The notes: generated by a model not told the origin, from the letters alone. Shown: positions 19,298 to 28,233, numbered from the stretch's first letter. The stretch is 64,000 nucleotides of DNA from Pontixanthobacter luteolus (GCF_009828095.1 NZ_WTYP01000002.1:5001-69000), one strand, 5' to 3'. Program-made: numbers and translations.

Positions 19298-19678
19298 TTA
19301 GTGGAATGGAATAGACTTTTCTATATTCACCAGAGGATTAGATCTCTCGAGCAGATCAAATTTTTCGTTGCCCCACAGAGAACCCAAAGTGCGTTGCTCG
19401 ATCGTTCTCACGCTTACCTTGTGAAAGCGCTTTCGGCCAATTCAAACTCACAACAAGACCTGGGCCAGACCCACTCAAGGGCTGCCTTTGAGAGGGGACC
19501 AGCATGACCATTTATCCGAATTTGGAAGTGCAAGCAGACACCGCATAGAAAAAGCAATGCCCAAAGCCTAAACAGTTCCGCTAAGCGACCACCCTTTGCT
19601 CTGCTATTGCCCGTCGAGGCAGCTTACAATTGAGCCAACTTATTGCCAGCCTTTCGACAAGCCCCTCACAGAGCAAAT
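19298..19678. other. island left edge without a supported gene
   Basis: About 380 fairly AT-rich bases between attL and the end of the ABC operon. Short ORFs occur on the plus strand but have no recognisable product, and the region lies at the 3' end of convergent or leftward transcription. I see no clear terminator hairpin. Integrase arm-binding sites could lie here. Confidence 0.5.
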
Positions 19679-20374
19679 TTATGTGCCTCGCATTGCACTG
19701 GCTAGCTCGAATTTGAATGCTTTGATTCCATTTTCGCGAGAGACTTCAATCTGCCTTAAAGTCAAATTGGCCTCATTGCGGCTTAAGACGCAGAAAGAAC
19801 CGCACAGCTCCCAGTAAATGAGAGGGTCATGGGTTACTAGAAGGATCCCCTCAAACACTTTTGTGTGTTCAACCTTCACAAGATCCAAAGCGCGTGTGAG
19901 ATTTGGAATATCCAGCGCTCGGAAGGCCTCATCGAGAAAGAGTAAATTTCCAACAGGGTTGACCAGAGATCTGACCAGAGCCGCGATTGCACGCTCCCCA
20001 CCCGACAAATACGATGGCCATCTATCCAACACTTCCCTCATGCGAAACTCATCTAGCCAGTTCTGGATAGATTGTTCGGCTCTGTCGGCGTTTGCGGCTT
20101 CTAATCCCAGTAGCATATTTTCGCGTACGGACATCCATGGGAAAAGGTTGTCTCTTTGAAAGACTAATGAGGCTCCCGAATAGGTACCCTCACACACGTA
20201 ACTTTGGGCGATTAAATTGCTTCCACGATCAATTTTGGACAAGTGACGTAGTAGAGTGGTTTTCCCAACTCCATTCGCTCCAAGCAAACCCACAATCTGC
20301 CCGGACGGCAAGCACAAATCGCCAGAGAGTGATAGACCTGCTCCAATATTAGCATCGGAAAGCCTAAACTTCAT
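19679..20374 (-). CDS. ABC transporter ATP-binding protein (SsuB/TauB-like)
   Basis: A 231-residue ATPase with a complete set of motifs: Walker A GANGVGKTT, Q-loop region LVFQRDNLFPW, signature LSGGERA, Walker B LLFLDEAFRALD and H-loop LLVTHDP. The QRDNLFPW form matches the nitrate/sulfonate/taurine group. It would energise the permease encoded just upstream, whose gene it overlaps by 11 bases. It is the last gene of a four-gene minus-strand operon. An alternative start six codons earlier is possible. It is shorter than the usual 250-260 residues, having little after the H-loop. Confidence 0.88.
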   Translation of the reverse strand: MKFRLSDANIGAGLSLSGDLCLPSGQIVGLLGANGVGKTTLLRHLSKIDRGSNLIAQSYVCEGTYSGASLVFQRDNLFPWMSVRENMLLGLEAANADRAEQSIQNWLDEFRMREVLDRWPSYLSGGERAIAALVRSLVNPVGNLLFLDEAFRALDIPNLTRALDLVKVEHTKVFEGILLVTHDPLIYWELCGSFCVLSRNEANLTLRQIEVSRENGIKAFKFELASAMRGT

Positions 20375-21023
20375 TGGCCGCGCCCCGCTCAATTGGCTGC
20401 CAGCGTGAGAAATAGGCGAAAGTGAACGAAGACAGTTGGTCTAGAATTATCGCAAAAAAGGCGATCGCAGCGGCACAAACATAGGCATAATCGTAATTCG
20501 TCAAGTCAACATAGGCTTTTGTCATCGCGCCCAAGCCATTCCTACCATCGCTCGACTTGACCTCTCCAATGTACGCGACGACCCAGCTGAAGGCTAATGC
20601 GATACGAAAGGCGACGCCGAGTGAAGGTATTGCATAAGGCAACAGCACCATCCTAAACTTGTCGAATGAGCTAAGTCGGTAAACATTGGCGATATCCAGC
20701 ATCGCTCGCGGTAAAGCAGTAAATGCGGTGTAAGCGGCGGTTACAAATAAGAGAGTGCTAAGGAGGGCGACTAACAAGGTGACCTGCACGATACCGAAGC
20801 CAAAAAGAGAAATGGAAAATGGCAAATAAAAGACGACAGGTATTGGCGCGAATATTGACACGATCGTCAAGATCAGCGCCCGAACTTTAGGGAGCGAATA
20901 AGCAATCAAGGCGAAAAGATTACCGAATGCTAAACCTAAGAGGCTTCCAGCCAAGATCTCCATGGAAGAAATAAATCCTCCAATCAGCAAAGCTTTCCAT
21001 TCATCAATTATGATTTCAATCAT
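20364..21023 (-). CDS. ABC transporter permease (SsuC/TauC-like)
   Basis: A 219-residue membrane protein with about five to six hydrophobic segments (AGSLLGLAFGNLFALIAYSL, ILTIVSIFAPIPVVFYLPFS, VTLLVALLSTLLFVTAAYTA). The coupling EAA loop is recognisable as IANVYRLSSFDKFRMVLLP followed by AIPSLGVAFRIAL. It fits the BPD_transp_1 family of nitrate/sulfonate/taurine importers but is about 30 residues shorter than most. It lies 44 bases after the binding-protein gene and overlaps the ATPase gene. The substrate is not evident. Confidence 0.87.
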   Translation of the reverse strand: MIEIIIDEWKALLIGGFISSMEILAGSLLGLAFGNLFALIAYSLPKVRALILTIVSIFAPIPVVFYLPFSISLFGFGIVQVTLLVALLSTLLFVTAAYTAFTALPRAMLDIANVYRLSSFDKFRMVLLPYAIPSLGVAFRIALAFSWVVAYIGEVKSSDGRNGLGAMTKAYVDLTNYDYAYVCAAAIAFFAIILDQLSSFTFAYFSRWQPIERGAANEV

Positions 21024-21067
21024 GCTTAGATTTAGCTCAATTCTGAATGGAACGCCCCTCGCACAGC

Positions 21068-22012
21068 TCAGTCTTCGATTACATACAAATTCGGAGAACC
21101 TAAGCGGTCAGTTGACGATATGAGCCCTTGGTTGCGCAAGAAGTCAGCCTTTTGTCTTATGTCTTTCTTGAGAGCGTCGTCTATTTGCGCGCTCCAGTCG
21201 TGCTTTCCCCACGCAAGGCGGATTACCTCTCGATCAAGCTTAAGGCGCTCAGCAACTATGGCCTGAGCTTCGTCAGGATTGCTAATCATCCACTCTTTCG
21301 CCCGAAGGATTTGCGAAGTCAAAAATGCGATAGCCTCTGGCTTGGTCTTTCTGCTCTCGTCAGACGATGCAAAAACACTTTGTATCTTTGCATCACCGCC
21401 GACAATTGGACGTCCAAGTCCTTCCAGTTCCAGCTTCTCAACAAAAGGCGGCCATATAGCCCAGGCCCTAATGTCTCCCGACCGGAACGCTGCCTCTGCC
21501 TGTGGCGGCGAAAGGAAGTCAAAACCGGGTTCAGGCAAACCGACCTGCTCAAAAGCACGAAGAACGCCGTAGTGTGAACTTGTGCCCTCGAGGACACCGA
21601 TCCGAACACCAGAAAGGTCGCGGATACTGTTCGCAGACACTGTATTGCTGACCAAGATTTCCTGCCTGAGCGTACACGAAACGCCCTGAACACTTAGTTC
21701 AACTCCATTGGCTCGGTTTATCAGGATTGGGGGTGCCGCCGCAAATATGACATCAAGCTGGCCAGAGTTAAGCGCCGCCGCAATCTCTTGATTTGAGCCA
21801 AATGTAGTCACTCGCGCACTAAAATTGCCGTCGTCGAGCCAACCAAAATGTTCAGCAACATAAAGAGGACCATAATCTACGGCCTCTGAGAATGTTCCAA
21901 TGGCAATGACCTCTGGATCACGATTTACGTTGGAGAGCTTGTTGGCAAAAAAGAGGCCGACTGCTAATAGCAAAATTGCCAAGCCGCCAATAATTATTGT
22001 TTTTCTATTCAT
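21068..22012 (-). CDS. ABC transporter substrate-binding protein (SsuA/NMT1-like)
   Basis: A 314-residue protein with one N-terminal hydrophobic segment (IIIGGLAILLLAVGLFFANK), without a clear cleavage site or lipobox, so it may stay membrane-anchored. The fold landmarks of the NMT1/SsuA family are present: YGPLYVAEHFGWL, FGSNQEIAAALNSGQLDVIF, VRIGVLEGTSSHYGVLRAF and AIWPPFVEKLE. The family binds small organics such as taurine, alkanesulfonates, nitrate or pyrimidine precursors. The start overlaps the pentapeptide gene by four bases (ATGA), so the two are translated together. The ligand is unknown; no marker enzyme for sulfonate, nitrate or thiamine use is next to it. Confidence 0.87.
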   Translation of the reverse strand: MNRKTIIIGGLAILLLAVGLFFANKLSNVNRDPEVIAIGTFSEAVDYGPLYVAEHFGWLDDGNFSARVTTFGSNQEIAAALNSGQLDVIFAAAPPILINRANGVELSVQGVSCTLRQEILVSNTVSANSIRDLSGVRIGVLEGTSSHYGVLRAFEQVGLPEPGFDFLSPPQAEAAFRSGDIRAWAIWPPFVEKLELEGLGRPIVGGDAKIQSVFASSDESRKTKPEAIAFLTSQILRAKEWMISNPDEAQAIVAERLKLDREVIRLAWGKHDWSAQIDDALKKDIRQKADFLRNQGLISSTDRLGSPNLYVIED

Positions 22013-23076
22013 GGCTTCACCCCCTTGAAGCTTGCTGGAAGCAACCGCTTTGGCGGTAACTTAGCCGAAGCGAGACCGTTCGCAAGATCTAGGTTTAGTA
22101 CAAGGCGGAGATCGGTCCTTGTCAAATCAACACCAGTAAAGTTCGCTCCAGCCACGTCAGCCCCAGCAAGCATCGCACCGTCCATTTGAGCCCCTGCAAA
22201 ATCGACATTGGTTAAATTTGCAGATGCAAATTCCACACCTGTAAGCCTTGCTGAATTGAATTGACTTCCGCTAAGAATCGAGTTTCGAAGGCTGACAGCC
22301 TGCAAGGAAGCGCGCTGAAATCTGCACGCCTCGCATCTGAAAAAGTCCATTTGAGCGGAGTCGAATACCGCACGTTCAGCGTTAAGACTGAGCGCTTTCG
22401 CTGATACCAAATTTGAACCGCTCAACTTTGAGTTGTATAAATCCACGCGATCAAGAGTGGAGTACGAAAACTCAGCTCGTTCAAGGTTCGCTTCTGAAAC
22501 GCTCAATGCGCTGAGATCGGATCTAGAGAAATTCGCACCTGGTAGATTAGCTTCTCTCAACAAGAATTCGTAATCTGAAACGTCAGATCCATTCTCTTTT
22601 TCTGCATTAACCCAGTCGAGCGCGACAATTCCCAAACCAGTCGAGAACACCCTCTGGTCGACCTCGTTTTCGAAATGGGTCTCCTTGAGATAGTCGCGGA
22701 AGAGCGTTCTTCCCCTGTCAAGGTGCGCCTTTTCCTGATAGCCCAAAAGCCAACTCATAACATTAGTAAAAACGCCTGAAAATCCATGGCTGGGTGGTGT
22801 AGGTGAGTCTGAAAAAGATGCGAGGTAAAGCTGACGGATCGCTTCTGAACGCACGGCTGATGTGTCTGACGAGAGCCTATCGACTGCGGACGAAAAGCGA
22901 GATTCGACCTTAGCTATATCATCAGATGCTGTGCTCTCTACATACTGCGAGAAGGCGATCATGAACGGCAAAAGCACCGCCAAGCAAAATGCCGCGAAGG
23001 TGATAATTATTGATCGAACGTGCCTTGGCTCGTTCAACAGTTTCACCAGAATCGGTTGGTCGCATTCTTCGCTCAT
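22009..23076 (-). CDS. membrane-anchored pentapeptide-repeat protein
   Basis: A 355-residue protein with three parts: a short cytoplasmic start, a transmembrane helix (IIITFAAFCLAVLLPFMIAF, about residues 24-43), and after a helical linker a long pentapeptide-repeat region from about residue 180 to the end. The repeats show the A(D/N)(L/F)xx rhythm (ANLERAEFSYSTL, ANLTNVDFAGAQM, ADVAGANFTGVDL), which folds as a right-handed quadrilateral helix. A CEAC pair (about residue 250) interrupts it. Known pentapeptide proteins include DNA-mimic gyrase protectors and effectors, but most are unassigned. It is the first gene of the ABC operon and is translationally coupled to the binding protein, which is unusual. 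Function unknown. Confidence 0.83.
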   Translation of the reverse strand: MSEECDQPILVKLLNEPRHVRSIIITFAAFCLAVLLPFMIAFSQYVESTASDDIAKVESRFSSAVDRLSSDTSAVRSEAIRQLYLASFSDSPTPPSHGFSGVFTNVMSWLLGYQEKAHLDRGRTLFRDYLKETHFENEVDQRVFSTGLGIVALDWVNAEKENGSDVSDYEFLLREANLPGANFSRSDLSALSVSEANLERAEFSYSTLDRVDLYNSKLSGSNLVSAKALSLNAERAVFDSAQMDFFRCEACRFQRASLQAVSLRNSILSGSQFNSARLTGVEFASANLTNVDFAGAQMDGAMLAGADVAGANFTGVDLTRTDLRLVLNLDLANGLASAKLPPKRLLPASFKGVKP

Positions 23077-23303
23077 TTTCTTAAACGCTCTCCCCCAAGT
23101 AATACAATTCAGTTACATCGTAGGAGCACTTTATAGCAAGTGATTGTCAAATGGCCAAAGCCGACACTGTCCCTTGAACATAAACCGCATTATCATTCCG
23201 CCAGTGGGTTCCCGTATGGACATCGCGCCCCTCCGCTTGACCCACAATAGCGTTTCGCAGACTTTGGGAGCTGATAAACAAGTCTCTGAACGAAAGGAGA
23301 ATG

Positions 23304-23672
23304 ATGAAACGATTGTATGCCCTAGCCCTTCCGATCCTTGCCCTTACGGTTGGAGCGAAAGCGGAAGAGATCGATGAGACGATGGCAAGAGGTGTCCGGG
23401 CTGAACTCACAAGCCCAAAGCCGCCAGCCGAACTAGAAGTCTGCGTTGCCAATGCGATCACACAAATCGGTGGTGCAGTGCCGGTCCCACTTCGCAATGG
23501 TGGCGATAATGTGATGATGCTCGGCTATGGCCACACACCAAAAATCGTAATTCTGATTGATGCCAGAGACGATGGATCGCACCTGAAGGTCTATACCAAG
23601 TCCGGCGACATGGACGATAAGCTGGTCCGTAGTATGCTCGAGGCATGTGATGAAATGACGGTAGTTGAATGA
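23304..23672 (+). CDS. small secreted protein of unknown function
   Basis: A 122-residue protein with a signal peptide (KRLYALALPILALTVGAKAE). The mature part has two cysteines (EVCVANA, EACDEM) that may pair, and an ILIDARDDGSHLKVYTK strand region. An AGGAG box lies four bases before the chosen ATG; an adjacent ATG three bases earlier is too close to it. The stop overlaps the start of the HNH gene (ATGA), so the two are co-expressed. Not recognised; it might be an immunity or periplasmic accessory protein, but nothing in the sequence proves that. Confidence 0.7.
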   Translation: MKRLYALALPILALTVGAKAEEIDETMARGVRAELTSPKPPAELEVCVANAITQIGGAVPVPLRNGGDNVMMLGYGHTPKIVILIDARDDGSHLKVYTKSGDMDDKLVRSMLEACDEMTVVE

Positions 23673-24517
23673 ATACGCTAGAAAGCATCAAGCCTAAAGC
23701 GCAACATAGCGTGTTTGACCTCGCCGAAGAGGCGGGATTTGATGTCTCAGACTGGATCGCCAGTTCCAATGACACGCGCGGCCACAAAGCCAACCCGAAA
23801 TACTGCTACGAATGGTCTTTCATTGAACCAGGCCGCTTGATTATTCTCAATCTTTGGCACGCTGCAATGCGTGAGGAAGATGGTCGCATCACAACCACCG
23901 GTAATTTCCGAAAGGATGCGGACTATTACCGCACTGTAGTTCGAAAAGCCCAATGGGCAGAACGAGCTCAAAAGTTGGACGAAGCCTTGCAGGTTGCACT
24001 GAAAGACAACCTTCCGGTGCGGGTGATCATGCTGGACGGAAAACAACGAGACAAAAATGATCCTGATCGAAAACCGTCAAAAGTCGCGAAACGCGAATTG
24101 GATTCTGAACCCTGGACCATAACTGCCTACGACTGGGAAACCGGTCAATGTGAGCTAGCCAGGGGTGTATTCACTCAACAATGCGTCGATCAGTTCGACC
24201 TAGATCAAGTCGATAAAGCGAGCCCGAAGCGAACAGAGGCGACAAGCCAGCCTTTTGTGCGCGATCCTGCGGTTCGGCGTAACGTCTTGAGGCGGTCAAA
24301 AGGACACTGTGAGCTATGTGGTCAGCGAGGATTCCTAATGGTGAATGGTGCGCTTTATCTCGAAACACACCACGTTATTCCGTTGTCAGAAGGTGGACCC
24401 GACACCGAGCATAACGTGGTGGCGTTGTGCGCGGACGATCACCGCCGTGCGCACTATGCATCAGATCGCGACGGCATTGCTGCCAATCTCAAGTCCGTTG
24501 TAAATGAACGCCTGTAG
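23669..24517 (+). CDS. HNH endonuclease
   Basis: A 282-residue protein. The C-terminal quarter is a clear HNH domain: a zinc-type CELCG at about residue 214, ETHHVIPLSEGGPDTEHNVV with the catalytic HH, and CADDHRRAH with the final metal His. The N-terminal part (about 180 residues; FDLAEEAGFDVSDWIASS, then CYEWSFIEPGRLIILNLWH) looks like the partner domain found in McrA-like and 5-methylcytosine-type restriction HNH proteins, but I cannot name it. It probably cuts invading DNA. It overlaps the upstream secreted-protein gene. The island context favours a defence or mobile role. Confidence 0.82.
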   Translation: MNTLESIKPKAQHSVFDLAEEAGFDVSDWIASSNDTRGHKANPKYCYEWSFIEPGRLIILNLWHAAMREEDGRITTTGNFRKDADYYRTVVRKAQWAERAQKLDEALQVALKDNLPVRVIMLDGKQRDKNDPDRKPSKVAKRELDSEPWTITAYDWETGQCELARGVFTQQCVDQFDLDQVDKASPKRTEATSQPFVRDPAVRRNVLRRSKGHCELCGQRGFLMVNGALYLETHHVIPLSEGGPDTEHNVVALCADDHRRAHYASDRDGIAANLKSVVNERL

Positions 24518-24601
24518 TGCGGACGGGACAGCCGCTTAGCGAAAAAATAAAGGGCAGCCCGAGCACGCCTTCGCATGCCCGAGCCACAAGTCTTAGTCCT
24601 C

Positions 24602-24778
24602 TTATACCAGCCTTAACGCGTCATAGTCTTTGAGACCCTTCCCCTTTGCCAAGACCTTCGAGCAGCTTTTGCAGCGAAGAGAATAGGGTTCTCTGACAGG
24701 CATGCGATGCCAGTCAGCTTCGTAACGCGCCTGACAGTGTTGGCAGGTCAGAATGTCAGTTCCAGTTTGAAAGCCCAT
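24602..24778 (-). CDS. small zinc-ribbon protein overlapping the integrase gene end
   Basis: A 58-residue protein with two CxxC knuckles (CQHCQA and CKSCSK, 25 residues between) that would bind one zinc ion. The ATG at 24778 lies inside the last 23 bases of the integrase gene in another frame, suggesting coupled translation. An in-frame extension to 24880 would add an arginine-rich stretch antisense to conserved integrase sequence and is less likely. Short zinc ribbons next to P4-type integrases may modulate recombination, but I cannot assign a family. Moderate confidence that it is real. Confidence 0.55.
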   Translation of the reverse strand: MGFQTGTDILTCQHCQARYEADWHRMPVREPYSLRCKSCSKVLAKGKGLKDYDALRLV

Positions 24779-25934
24779 TCTGTGCCGCCTCCCCGATACC
24801 AGCCGCACCGGCCTCAACCGCCGCAAGCAGCGTATCGTTGGCAAGGTGCGAATACCGCATGGTCGATTGGTGGTCGGCATGGCCCAGGATACGCCCGATC
24901 GTGAACAGATCGATTCCGCCGTTGGCCATAAAACTAGCAGCGGAATGCCGTAGATCGTGGATGCGAAGGCCTGATACCTTCGCCTCCTTCCTCGCCGTCG
25001 CCCATGCCCTCTTAATAGTATTATAGGGCTTGCGGGTCTCAGGATTGGGCAGAAGCCACGGGCAGTTCGGGATTTCGGCCAAGCCTTCGATCACTTGGGC
25101 GGCTGGTCCAGATAGCGGCACCCGTCTCGCCTTCCCGGTCTTGCTGTCCGGTATGAGCCAGGACCGTTGTTCCAAATCGACGTGCTCCCACTTGGCGTTG
25201 AGCAGCTCGGACTTCCGTGCACCCGTATAGAGGAGCAGGCTGACGATTGCCCAAAGCTGCGGATTGCTCGAACCCTTGCAGGCTCTCAACAGACGCTGCG
25301 CCTCGTCCTTGCTGAGATACCGTTCACGAGCGTTGTCAAACTTGAAGCGAGGCACCGCCCTAACCGGATTGATTTCTGCGCCCGGAATATTCCACTGCCG
25401 CGCCAACTCGAATGAGCGGCCCAACATCATGCGGAGCTTCTCTACGGTGGCCGGAGCGTATTCTGTGCGCTTCTCTGCAAGCCACTTCGAGATGTCCTGC
25501 TGCGTGATCTCATCCAGCCGGTGCTTGCCCCATTTCGGTACCAGATGGGTATTCAGGACTGCTTCGGTGTTCTCTGGCCGCTTCTGATAGGTCTTCGCGT
25601 GGTCGATGTGTTGCTGCGCCAGTTCGGCGTACGTCGGTGTTGCTTTCTTCTTTTCCTTTCGTCCGGCTGGATTGCCGTTCAACTCGACCTCGGAGCGAAG
25701 CTTGCGCGCTTTAACTTTCGCCGCACCGAATGTGATCGCTTCGTACTTTCCGATCTTAAGCTGTCGCTGCTTTCCGTGTGGATCGATGTAGCGCAGATAA
25801 TACGTCTTCCCGCCACTGGCGCGCACCTCCAGCACAAAGCCTGGAACGATCTTGTCCCAGTAGTCGGTTTTCTTTTTGCCGTACTGGCAGGTGGCGTCGG
25901 CGCACTTTGCGGCGCTCAATGTAACCTTAGTCAT
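24756..25934 (-). CDS. tyrosine-type site-specific integrase (P4-like, DUF4102)
   Basis: A 392-residue integrase. The N-terminal arm-binding domain (DUF4102 type) reads LSAAKCADATCQYGKKKTDY, then GFVLEVRASGGKTYYLRY; a core-binding domain follows, then the catalytic domain. The catalytic residues are visible: Arg in YTGARKSELL, His and Arg in HDLRHSAASFM, His in GHADHQSTMRYSHL and the nucleophile Tyr in MRYSHL. An AGGAG box lies eight bases before the ATG at 25934; a second ATG six bases earlier is too close to it. It would recombine the island with the anticodon region of tRNA-Thr. Unlike many islands, the gene sits in the middle rather than next to an att site. Confidence 0.95.
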   Translation of the reverse strand: MTKVTLSAAKCADATCQYGKKKTDYWDKIVPGFVLEVRASGGKTYYLRYIDPHGKQRQLKIGKYEAITFGAAKVKARKLRSEVELNGNPAGRKEKKKATPTYAELAQQHIDHAKTYQKRPENTEAVLNTHLVPKWGKHRLDEITQQDISKWLAEKRTEYAPATVEKLRMMLGRSFELARQWNIPGAEINPVRAVPRFKFDNARERYLSKDEAQRLLRACKGSSNPQLWAIVSLLLYTGARKSELLNAKWEHVDLEQRSWLIPDSKTGKARRVPLSGPAAQVIEGLAEIPNCPWLLPNPETRKPYNTIKRAWATARKEAKVSGLRIHDLRHSAASFMANGGIDLFTIGRILGHADHQSTMRYSHLANDTLLAAVEAGAAGIGEAAQNGLSNWN

Positions 25935-26165
25935 GTTCATTTCTCCTTCTCGAAGTTCGTTGTTCGGCAGTGCGAGAGCACGCCGGTTGGTGATTCAGGG
26001 GTGTGGGTGCCGGTCAGCCGGATCGGGGCTGCTGGGTTAGCGAAATTGCCAGCTACGGCGGGTTTCGAGCCAACCGCAGGCGCAGCTCAGCGCCGCCCGC
26101 TCGCACGGACGGGCACAGAAAGGCTGGCAAACTGGATTCCTGGCCAAGCAGACCAATGGACCGGC

Positions 26166-27647
26166 CTAAGGGTCGTCTGGCTCTGACCAATCGTGAGCAA
26201 AGAACACTTTCGCACCGCGCTCCCGGATTGAATAGTTCCAGAGGTGCTTGGCTGGGTCGTCACCGGTGTAGCGTTCAAGCACGTTGATTATGGCCCGGCG
26301 GCTGGCACCTGATCGCGCTGCTGCTTCTCGGCTAATGGCCATTTTTTGTTCGACACCGTCTGTGAGACAGGCACGAATTGCCTCGATGATTTGCTGGTCG
26401 CTGCGCTGTGCGTCAGCCTCGCTGTATTTGTCGAATTCCACTGCATCGACAGACTTTACCGACGCCAATCTTTCGGCATAGCTTAGGTCTTTGGCATCAT
26501 CGTACGAGTAGGCCTCATCGTCGTTCGGGCCGCGCCGCTTTGTGAATTGGAATTGCACAATCTTCTCGTTTCGGCTGGTGCGTTCTTCGAGGGGCACAAG
26601 CAAACAAGCGGCATCAAAATCCTCAACAATATCGCTTGTCCCTCCATAGATCGGTTGACCGTCCGGTGAGCCGTTCTTGCGAGTATGTGCCAAGGCAACA
26701 AATGTCCCTCCCTTCAGCGTAAATTGTCTAACAAGGTTGCCGAAACCGGCACTTTTCGCTTTGTCCATTAAATCGACAAATTTTTTCAATGTATCGATTA
26801 TGACAATCACGTCATTGCATTGGTCGGAGGTAACCATCTCGGCAATAGCCTCCGACAACCTGGAAGTGGTGAAGCCGCTCATACCGGGCACAAGCGTGTT
26901 CGCCTGCAGCTCGTCCAATAGAACGACCTTTTCGGCGACCCCGCGACCGCTATCGTCGGCATTGATGTAGTAGACGTTTTGTGCCCTGATCGTTTTACGA
27001 TCAACGCCTTCAGACAAAAGATGGAGCACGATAAGGGTCTTACCCGCGTTTGGCGGCGCGTAGATCACTGTGGATTGTCCAAAGAGAATTGCCCCTCCAA
27101 GCAGTCCTGTGTGTTCCTTGGCGTGCCTCTCTAGTTCTGCTCCCATTCCTGCGAGGCTGAATGCGGCGAGCGGTGAATTCTCGACAATAGGCGGCAGGTT
27201 AGTGCTTTCTGTCTCTGCTGCATCTGGTTCAGCTCCGAACTCCTGCAAGGTATCAAGCACGGAAAGCGCAGAGGCGCTATCAACCCAGTCATTGGGTTGA
27301 AAATAGTCACCAGAGGGGAGTGTTATGGGGTCATCAGGTCCATATACTGTTGAACGCCCATCAAAGTGCTTCCTAATGGCGCTCACTGGTACGGATGAGT
27401 GCAAGGCGTACAAAACTACTTTTTGCAATGGTCCGGCATTGGCCCAAAGTAGTGGGAAAATCCCGATAGCTTGCAGTGATCGCCGCTGTGCCTCAACTTG
27501 CTCATTGCCATTCGCAACGAGTGCAACTGTATTTTTAGGGATTGTACCGATCAACGAACCTGAATTCGGATCGACAAAGGTATCAAAACCGAACGCTTGC
27601 CAAAAGCGCTCAGCTTCGCCCACGGGCGAACTTGTGAATTGTGTCAT
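26166..27647 (-). CDS. RepA-like AAA/RecA-fold ATPase of the island
   Basis: A 493-residue protein. The central domain has Walker A APPNAGKTL (about residue 211), an acidic Walker B strand VIVIIDTLKKF, and VALAHTRKNG and YGGTSDI blocks typical of the hexameric RepA/RSF1010-type helicase family. An N-terminal part (VALVANGNEQ, then LPSGDYFQPNDW) resembles the toprim-like front of primase-helicase fusions but is divergent. The C-terminus (ISREAAARSGASRRAIINVL) looks like a winged helix. In P4-type islands such proteins support replication or excision of the element. It stands alone, with 180 bases before the next gene and 225 bases after it. Confidence 0.8.
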   Translation of the reverse strand: MTQFTSSPVGEAERFWQAFGFDTFVDPNSGSLIGTIPKNTVALVANGNEQVEAQRRSLQAIGIFPLLWANAGPLQKVVLYALHSSVPVSAIRKHFDGRSTVYGPDDPITLPSGDYFQPNDWVDSASALSVLDTLQEFGAEPDAAETESTNLPPIVENSPLAAFSLAGMGAELERHAKEHTGLLGGAILFGQSTVIYAPPNAGKTLIVLHLLSEGVDRKTIRAQNVYYINADDSGRGVAEKVVLLDELQANTLVPGMSGFTTSRLSEAIAEMVTSDQCNDVIVIIDTLKKFVDLMDKAKSAGFGNLVRQFTLKGGTFVALAHTRKNGSPDGQPIYGGTSDIVEDFDAACLLVPLEERTSRNEKIVQFQFTKRRGPNDDEAYSYDDAKDLSYAERLASVKSVDAVEFDKYSEADAQRSDQQIIEAIRACLTDGVEQKMAISREAAARSGASRRAIINVLERYTGDDPAKHLWNYSIRERGAKVFFAHDWSEPDDP

Positions 27648-27827
27648 GATTAAACCTTCAAACTTGTGCTCGGCGAAACGAGCGATTGTTCTATTTGCGC
27701 GCCGCGCGAAGGTTCAGTTTGAAGTCTCGTTAAAGTCTGCTGGTCTTAGCCGAGCAGTGGCGAGAAAAATGGGGACACGGGGCCGGATTGTCAAGTCCAC
27801 ACCGAGACCCCCCAGATTCTCAGGATC

Positions 27828-28214
27828 TCAGTTCCCCGCCCTCCCCCTGCCGAAATGCCCACACAGCCGTGACACCAAGCCATCGGTTCTTGACACGAAA
27901 AGGACGAACGCAAAGCCGCTGTCGCCAACCGTGTAAATCAGCTCAAACCAGTCGGGATGCACCTCCAACCAATCCCAGTTCGGTTCGAAGTCAGGTTCAC
28001 CAAATCGCTTGCCTGTCAGCGGGTTGTGCAGCGGTGAAAATCCAAGTTCTTGTACTATCACTTCTTCTGTGTCGCCTTCATCAATCACCGCGATGTGAGT
28101 GAGGTCTGAAAGGCCGTTCTCTTTTGCCGTTATCAGATGGCCTTCGATCAAGTCTCGCAGGTCGGTGGGAAGGTTTTGTGCCAGCCCAGTGTGTTGGTCA
28201 TAGATAGAAATCAT
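27828..28214 (-). CDS. hypothetical protein, paralogue of the next gene
   Basis: A 128-residue acidic protein without signal or membrane segment. The segment WFELIYTVGDSGFAFVLFV near the C-terminus matches WFELVFILSDDGQGQVVLV in the gene just upstream, and both end in a similar His/Cys-containing helix, so they are diverged paralogues. Middle landmarks are NPLTGKRFGEPDF and EVIVQELGF. The family appears, from memory, in alphaproteobacterial plasmids and islands as an accessory protein of unknown role; I cannot name it. A T-tract after a small hairpin lies just before its start, probably ending the upstream unit. Confidence 0.7.
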   Translation of the reverse strand: MISIYDQHTGLAQNLPTDLRDLIEGHLITAKENGLSDLTHIAVIDEGDTEEVIVQELGFSPLHNPLTGKRFGEPDFEPNWDWLEVHPDWFELIYTVGDSGFAFVLFVSRTDGLVSRLCGHFGRGRAGN

Positions 28215-28233
28215 GGTCGTATCCTTCAGGCAT

